A stretch of DNA of 64,000 nucleotides from assembly GCA_021029095.1 (NCBI GenBank), contig JAJOHG010000025.1:248001-312000 (forward strand). The letters run 5' to 3'. The DNA comes from Phellopilus nigrolimitatus. Its lineage: Eukaryota; Basidiomycota; Agaricomycetes; Hymenochaetales; Hymenochaetaceae. The notes under the pieces are model-generated. The model searched no databases, was not told where the DNA came from, and saw only the letters and a list, made by a program, of their open reading frames with translations. The translations under genes and the position numbers were made by a program. Below are positions 58,427 through 64,000 of this stretch, piece after piece (the stretch's first letter is position 1; the number at the start of each line of letters is the position of its first letter).

Positions 58427-60030
58427 ATGAGAGCAGGTGATTGTCTCGCTGTCCCGCCCCGCCCCGACGCTGGCTGACACCTCTCCCGTTTCCGTTCCCT
58501 TTCCGCCGCGCAGTCCACAAACTCATGTACAGGCCCGCGCCCTGCGCGTCGTCGTCGCCCGCGGGCAGCGCGCGCTCGCTCGCCACCACCTCCTCCCCGT
58601 CCGCCACGACCACATCCACCGTCTTCGACGCGACCACAGACGCGTCCACCCCGGCCCTCCCGCTGCGCCTCGCACGCAAGCGCAGCCCGCAGCTCCCCGC
58701 AGCGCACACCCTCACCCTCCCCAAGCCTCTCGACGGCGAGGACGACGCGCCCGCTCTCCATCTCCACGTCGTCGCGCTCGACGCGCTCGACATCCCCAGC
58801 CCGCCGCCGTCAGACGCCATCGGCTGCGTCGGCGCGCTCATGCTCGCGGGCCTCCCAGCCGCGCCCGCGCCCGCGTCCGTCCTCCTCCCCCTCCCCGCCG
58901 CGTCGCCCGAGCTCTCCGGGCCGGACACCCGCGCGCTCGCGCCAACCCTCGACGGCGCGTCCCCGGCGCGCGTCTGTCCTCCCTTCCCCACTCTCCCCAT
59001 CGCCTGCACACCGTCAGCCACCCCCGCCTCCTCGTCCTCGTCCTCGTCCCCTTCCCTCCCGCTCCCCACCACCCCGCCCACGGAATTCCGCCCCCTCGGC
59101 CCGCGTCATCTCGAGCACAGCTACCACGCCGCCTACACCGCCTTCCGCCTCGCGCTCGCGCTCGCCTACTACGCGTTATACGGCATCGCGCCGCCCCTCC
59201 GCGCGCCCACGCCCATCGCCCGCCCGCCCTTCGCGCGCGCGCGCGCCGCGCTCCTCGCGGTCCCCGGAGTGAGGAAAGCCGCGCGCGCGGTGGACGCGGC
59301 CGATGCGGATTTGGAGGAGGCGCTGAAGAGGGGAGAGTTGTGGGCGAACACGCCCGTGCCGGACGAGTGGCGCTGGGGCAGCACGCGCCTGCAGGGATAC
59401 GAGTGGGCGTACCTCGCGCCCGCGCCGCCCGAGCCCGCGCCGGCGCAGGTCGAGCCACGCGTGACGCGCTCCGGGAAGCGCAGGGCGGAGGCGGAGGCGG
59501 CGGCGGTGCTTCTGCTGCTGCGGTCTGAGCCTGGACCGCAGCCGGAACCTGGAGCTGAGGACGCACGGATGGTCGACGTCGAGACGCTCTCTCCTGTGCC
59601 TGCACCCGCACTCGCACCCACACCAGTACCCACTCCCATACCCACACCCGCACCTGCACACGCACCTCCGACGAAAGACGAGAGGCGCAAGCGCGGGCGC
59701 CCGCGGAAGGACGCCGCCGTTGGCAAAGCCACGTCCGCGGCGGGGAAAAAGGGCCGTGCCGCGCGCCGGCTCGCGCCCAAGCCGGCGCCGGTGCCGGTGC
59801 TTTCGGAGGCCGCGTCCTCCTCCTCCTCGTCGACCTCGTCGACCCCGCCCTCGTCGCTCTTCGACGCTGCGCCCCGATCGCGCTGCTCGTCGCCATCGTC
59901 GACCCCGCCTCCCGTCGCCGAGGAAAGAGAAAAAGAAGGAGGCGGCGCGCAAGATGAACAGGGGCGGCCGCAGAAGCGGTGTGCGGACGTGGAGGCGCGT
60001 GCTGGCCCGGCGAAGCGGAGGAAGGTCTAG
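58427..60030 (+). CDS. Ala/Pro/Ser-rich AT-hook protein of unknown function
   Basis: Two exons, 58427-58436 (10 nt) and 58514-60030, give 508 residues. The short first exon was chosen because it supplies ATG-AGA-GCA-G with a GTGATT donor and the next exon opens VHKLMYRPAP. The most ordered part is about 215-330: YHAAYTAFRLALALAYYALY, ARAVDAADADLEEALKRGEL and DEWRWGSTRLQGYEWAYL, probably helical. A DERRKRGRPRKDA AT hook at about residue 415 suggests binding to the minor groove of AT-rich DNA; the tail is basic (PAKRRKV) and may be a nuclear signal. The 3' part is duplicated in inverted orientation at 54300-55010. Function unknown; the coding sequence is very GC-rich and its other frames are also open. 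Confidence 0.7.
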
Positions 60031-60718
60031 GGCGTGCAGCCCTGGGTCCCTTGCACGGGATCCGCATCCATTCGTCGTCACGCGGATCGCCCACGCGCGC
60101 CTTTCTCCTGGGATCGCACGCGCTGCTGCTTTCGCGGATCCACCTACGTCAGCGCGGCAGGGCGCGCTTTTTTCCTCTGCCACGCGACGCGATGCCACAC
60201 TACGTTTTACGACTACTTACGTCATCTTATTTCATCTGGGTTTTCTCTCTCTCGGGCCGCACGCACGCAATTAATCGAAATCGTACCAACATCCGCATCC
60301 GCATCCGCACTCAGTACCAGCATTCGCATTCGCACTCTCAATCGCACGAACCACCTCACGCTGCAACAAAACCGCACAACCGCACATTTCCGTTTCTTTC
60401 CCATTTTTCTCCGTCTGATCTAATCTTTCTCTCTATCTCTGTCTTTCTATCTTTCTATCTGTCTTGTTTGTCTCGTCTGTTGTTTTTCTTATCTGTCTGT
60501 CTCCATCCCATCCAGCATCTAGCATCTATCTCCACGTCCCACACGCCCTCAAACACTTGTACATTCTGTAGCACACCCTGTACGTATGTACCGCCCTGTA
60601 CCGCCCTGTATCACCCCGCCTCCGCCCCATCACCAGCGCACCGACAATGTACATATATACAATAATCTCGCACACGCGTCTTTTCTTTTTCCGCATCGGT
60701 CGTCGAGAGGAATTCAAG
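59622..60718 (+). repeat. source copy of the inverted segmental duplication
   Basis: This is the partner of 54300-55010. It covers the AT-hook coding end, stop codon and about 690 bases of 3' flank, and is longer because of extra Ser-rich coding sequence and a segment at about 60090-60190. Confidence 0.85.
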
Positions 60719-62373
60719 TAAGCTTAATTGCAGTGACGTACGCGATAGTGCCGTATAGCCTAACTCCATATACAGTACCGCCCGTATTCGCGACCTCGAC
60801 GAGCCTCTCCAGCCTGCAAACACATCAACGAGTTGTTTGTTTTCGAAGCTGAAGGTTACATGTAAAAACAAAGCTAGACGCGTCTACCTCCATAGTCAGT
60901 TTCTCCCTATTCCTCGAGAACGGATGCGGGCGCCTCGCCAGGACCGTGATACAGACATGGGTCGTATATTATAATAATACGACCCGCATTTTCCACCCCT
61001 CTTCTGCTCGATACGATACGGCCCCACGGTGTGGAGCGTCGCCGCCGCGTGGCACGCGCCTCCTACCGCGCAGAAAACAAAATCCATAAAATTCAACGCA
61101 GCGCGCCCGTCGCGGAGCCGCGCCGCGCCGAGACGCCCGCCTCGATCGCATCTGCCCGCCGCCTTCCCCGCCACAGCGACCGCCGGCGCGCTGCCTGGAC
61201 ACGGGGGGCCACGCAGCGCAGAAACAAGCAAGAAAGAATCGACACGTAGCAGCACACCGGCGTGTGTGTGCCCCGGCACGGTCGCGGGGAACACCGACGC
61301 GTCCGCCGTGGCCTCTGCGCTGCGGGGTGGTACAGCGTATCCCCGCGCCCGCACGCGCGCCACCGTCTCGAGCGCCGCGCCGCCGCGCGCGGTCCACGAA
61401 CGCGTTCAATGCGGCGGAGGGCGAGGAGGGCGGCGCTCTCGGTGAACGCGGCGAGCAGCAGCGTGCGTGCGTGCGTGCGGGCCGCAGCACGAGGCGCACC
61501 CCACGCACGAGCAACGGCGACGTCGCCGTGCGCTATCGCGACGTATCTATCAGCGACGCCTCGCGAGCACTCTCGAAGAAAAAAGAGAAACCGGAATCGG
61601 AACGCCCTTGGGGGGCTCGACGACCGGGGGCGCTGAACGGGGCGGGTCCGCGGACGCCCGCCAGGGCGATCGCGCCCCCGCGCGCGCTCGTCGGTCGGTC
61701 TAAAACTGTGTGTGTCGGTGTGTCGGTGCCCGAAAAGCAGACCAGACGGCGCCGGCGCGTGCGCACTGCAAGCGGACGGCGACACTGCTTGTGGCCAGCT
61801 CGCCCGCGGGGACGTCACGGCATCGTGGCGAGCTCTCACCCGCCACGCGCACGGGCTTGCATGCAGCTCGAGGTCCGGGGAGCGCGTCCGCACACGGCAC
61901 GCCGAACTTGGCCGGTGGGAATGGCGCGAGATCCGTCACGTGCGTAAACACAGCCGACCCCGTGATTGGACATGTACAAGGATAGTCCAAACGGCGCCAC
62001 CTTGGCCCCTGGGAGTAAAGAAAGGATAGAACGCGAGGCGCGCTCGCGCTGCCGCCCGCCGCGGTCGTGCGTTGGAACGACGAGCTCGATCGCCACATCA
62101 TTCTTGTTAATTTGTTTCTTGAAGTAGCTGTACTGTATGTACTTGTTCTTTTATCTGTTTGCCTCAGAGCTCGGCAGGTCAAATGCAAAATCTATTTACT
62201 TTTGTTGTCATCTCACTGTCTTCAATTCACTGAGCTACATAATTTGTGCTGTTTAGTCTCTCCACTCAAAGCATGCAGCTCCTTCGTCCCATCCAATTTC
62301 AAAGAGCACTCCAAATGAGGCCAGCCTCCACACTGGTTGCAAATCTGTCCCAATGCTCTTGATTCCCAACAGC
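60719..62373. other. GC-rich stretch without a supported gene; one hairpin
   Basis: Several frames over 150 codons overlap on both strands at 60896-61950, but all are Arg/Ala/Pro-rich products of high GC and none has a motif. At 60959-60985 GGGTCGTAT and its exact inverse ATACGACCC flank a 9-base AT loop. GC content falls sharply after about 62100. Confidence 0.5.
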
Positions 62374-62633
62374 TTTGCTTCCAGCCCTGTGCAAGCAAAG
62401 ACTTTTGCCACAGAAACTGACATATTTGCTCCCCAGTCCTTGCAAACAATGCCTTGTTGTCACAGTAACTGACAGATTTGCTTCCAGCCCTGTGCAAGAA
62501 AAGGCTTCTTACCACAGTAACTGACTGTTTTGCTCCCCAGTCCTTGCAAATAAAAGGCTTGTTGCCACAGAAACTGACAGCTTTGTCTCCCACTCCTTGC
62601 AAACAAACTGCTTGTTGCCATCTACTGTCTGCT
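62374..62633 (+). repeat. 52-bp minisatellite, five units
   Basis: Units begin TTTGCTTCCAGCCC or TTTGCTCCCCAGTCC at 62374, 62425, 62477, 62529 and 62582, and contain CTTGCAAA, GCCACAGAAACTGACA-type ends. The two unit types alternate in the first four copies, so the array may have grown as a 104-bp dimer. It ends about 90 bases upstream of the F-box gene. Confidence 0.9.
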
Positions 62634-62724
62634 GTGGTTGCTGGTTACAAGCCTGGTGCAAACTGCATGAGGCATATAAAAGCATGAGCCCTGCCATGTA
62701 CATTTTCCATTCAACCATTCAGCA

Positions 62725-64000
62725 ATGCCTTTTGATGTCTCCAATGTCCCTGTTGATGTCTGGCAGGAAATTGCACAGCTCTTAGATACAAAGGAACTTG
62801 TGTCTCTTCAACTTGTGTGTACTTCCACAACATTTACTCTGCTGAACACTAGTAATATCTTTGTTTCAGACATGCAAGTTTCTCTATTTTGATTCTGCCA
62901 GATTCTTCTGGCTACTTCACCTCCATGCTCTGGACCAAGCTAAAGCACCCAATCTACCTCGCCACATCTCTGTGAGCGACCTCACTGTCCCCCAACTCCA
63001 CAGCCTTGTCATACATGCACACCAGCGACATTTCAACTGCACAAGCCCTGCCCCACTGCAGCCTACACGAGAGATCACAGTGCCCATTTGTACCCCTCCA
63101 GAAACATGTCTGTTCAGACCGGGTGTGGAACTGCTTCCTGGTTGTGAACTCTTCCTGGTCTGTTGGCCTACAATTTTCCCACCAGAATTCAACCCATGCA
63201 TAGTGGTAGACAGCTCAGGATTTGAACTGGGACCTGAAGTGGAGTTAGATATGAGTGATCCGAGGTTCCAACCAAGTTCCTTGCAGTGCTTCAATGTTCC
63301 AGGAGGCGAGTGTATTTGGACACATAAGTCATCTGGACTTGAAATCTTGCACTTTGACTATGACATGCAGGCAAATGGTGATGTGCATGTGGTCACAGCA
63401 ATCTCTGGCTATGACTGTGTTGCAGAAAGGTAAGAAATGCAGCATCTAAGAACATGAAATCTGCCATAACACACTGATTCTTTATTAGATGGACAACTTC
63501 TCTTGAGATAACCCAACTCTCACCCCACACAAAGCCTGCTAGGCAGCTTTACACAGTCAATGTTAACAATGGAAATGACGATATTGAGTTTGTAAAGCTT
63601 TGTGGTGATGTATTTGCAGTCTACACGAAGAAACTTCTCCTACTGATGTTCTGGAAGGAAAACCGCTCAGTCATGATCTGTCAGGTGTGTATAACTATTT
63701 GATGAAAGGGAGTTGAAATTGACTGATACATTTCTGTGCAGAGTGAATTCACCAGAATAGACTTGGGAAATGACTATCTCATTTGTACAGAGGATGGTAC
63801 CTATGATGGGTCTGAACCTGATTTTGATGGGAGATCAGTTGTGGCCATCCTGCTTTCATCTGTACATGACATTCTGCCTCCTGCTCCTGGGACAACAAAA
63901 AACCTGACACTCAAAGACATTCCACATGCCAGATGCCTTGTGCCATTTAGTCCTAGTATCCATATCTTGAATAATGACTATAAGACATCTGTTTGTACCT
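62725..64000 (+). CDS. F-box protein, 3' end beyond the window
   Basis: Exons 62725-62814, 62870-63429, 63489-63684 and 63742 onward keep frame to the window edge. The N-terminus MPFDVSNVPVDVWQEIAQLL, then DTKELVSLQLTCKFLYFDSA is a clear F-box, the Skp1-binding part of SCF ubiquitin ligases. The rest, over 350 residues so far, has beta-rich repeats (YTVNVNNGNDDIEFVKLCGD, VFAVYTKKLLLLMFW, YLICTEDGTYDG) that suggest a propeller-like substrate domain. A TATAAA at 62675-62680 is 45 bases before the ATG, and the 52-bp minisatellite lies just upstream. Codon use is AT-richer than in the genes of the first 6 kb. Confidence 0.85.

Noticed and set aside
60896..61950. Several overlapping frames of 150-270 codons on both strands
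   Set aside because: High GC removes stops; the products are Arg/Ala/Pro-rich without motifs or consistent splice sites.

Overview
The window reads as nuclear DNA of a filamentous basidiomycete, most likely a wood- or litter-decaying Agaricomycete. The signs are intron-dense genes (50-70 nt introns with GTRNGT donors and CTRAC-type branch sites), a secreted laccase with many introns, a cerato-platanin, a het-c2-type glycolipid transfer protein, a fungal 7TM membrane protein, BTB/POZ and F-box proteins, and a tRNA-Ile(AAU) with an intron. Genes lie on both strands with no operons.

Layout. 1-6.5 kb: a low-complexity promoter, then a GC-rich gene for a 783-residue protein with four copies of an unusual CxxC...W..H...C motif, then VPS28 of ESCRT-I. 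6.5-11.8 kb: a gene-poor stretch. 11.8-20.3 kb: a kinase-like relic, a Baeyer-Villiger-type flavin monooxygenase, cytidine deaminase divergent from a BTB protein, a salicylate-hydroxylase relic and a glycolipid transfer protein. 21-27.5 kb: cerato-platanin, tRNA-Ile, squalene synthase (ERG9), and an RCC2-like beta-propeller protein fused to a PHD finger. 29.5-33.1 kb: an O-methyltransferase and a small J-domain protein. 36.3-48.7 kb: laccase, 7TM protein, coronin, F-box-like protein, an aldo-keto reductase and a decayed copy of its 3' end. 49.5-53.9 kb: a relic, then an ER-type M28 metallopeptidase. 54.3-60.7 kb: an inverted segmental duplication of the 3' end of an AT-hook gene. It flanks a low-GC island holding a small gene that a 1.17-kb inverted-repeat transposon has split. 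62.4-64 kb: a 52-bp minisatellite and an F-box gene that runs off the window.

Three results stand out. (1) Seven genes that are otherwise complete carry one or two single-base insertions each (nine in all, always +1, never -1). Removing one base per site makes every exon join fit. ERG9, normally an essential gene, is among them, so base-level assembly error is the leading explanation, but the bias and shared context deserve checking. (2) The transposon at 56464-57634 has 7-bp target duplications and tRNA-like segments in both arms; taking it out with one duplication rejoins the host gene exactly in frame. (3) The four-fold CxxC/W/H/C repeat protein and the RCC2-PHD fusion are architectures I cannot match to a named family.

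The genes do not form one pathway. They are a housekeeping and secretory mixture: ESCRT, sterol synthesis, actin, chromatin, nucleoside salvage, lipid transfer and ER proteolysis, together with secreted wood-decay or surface proteins and oxidative enzymes.
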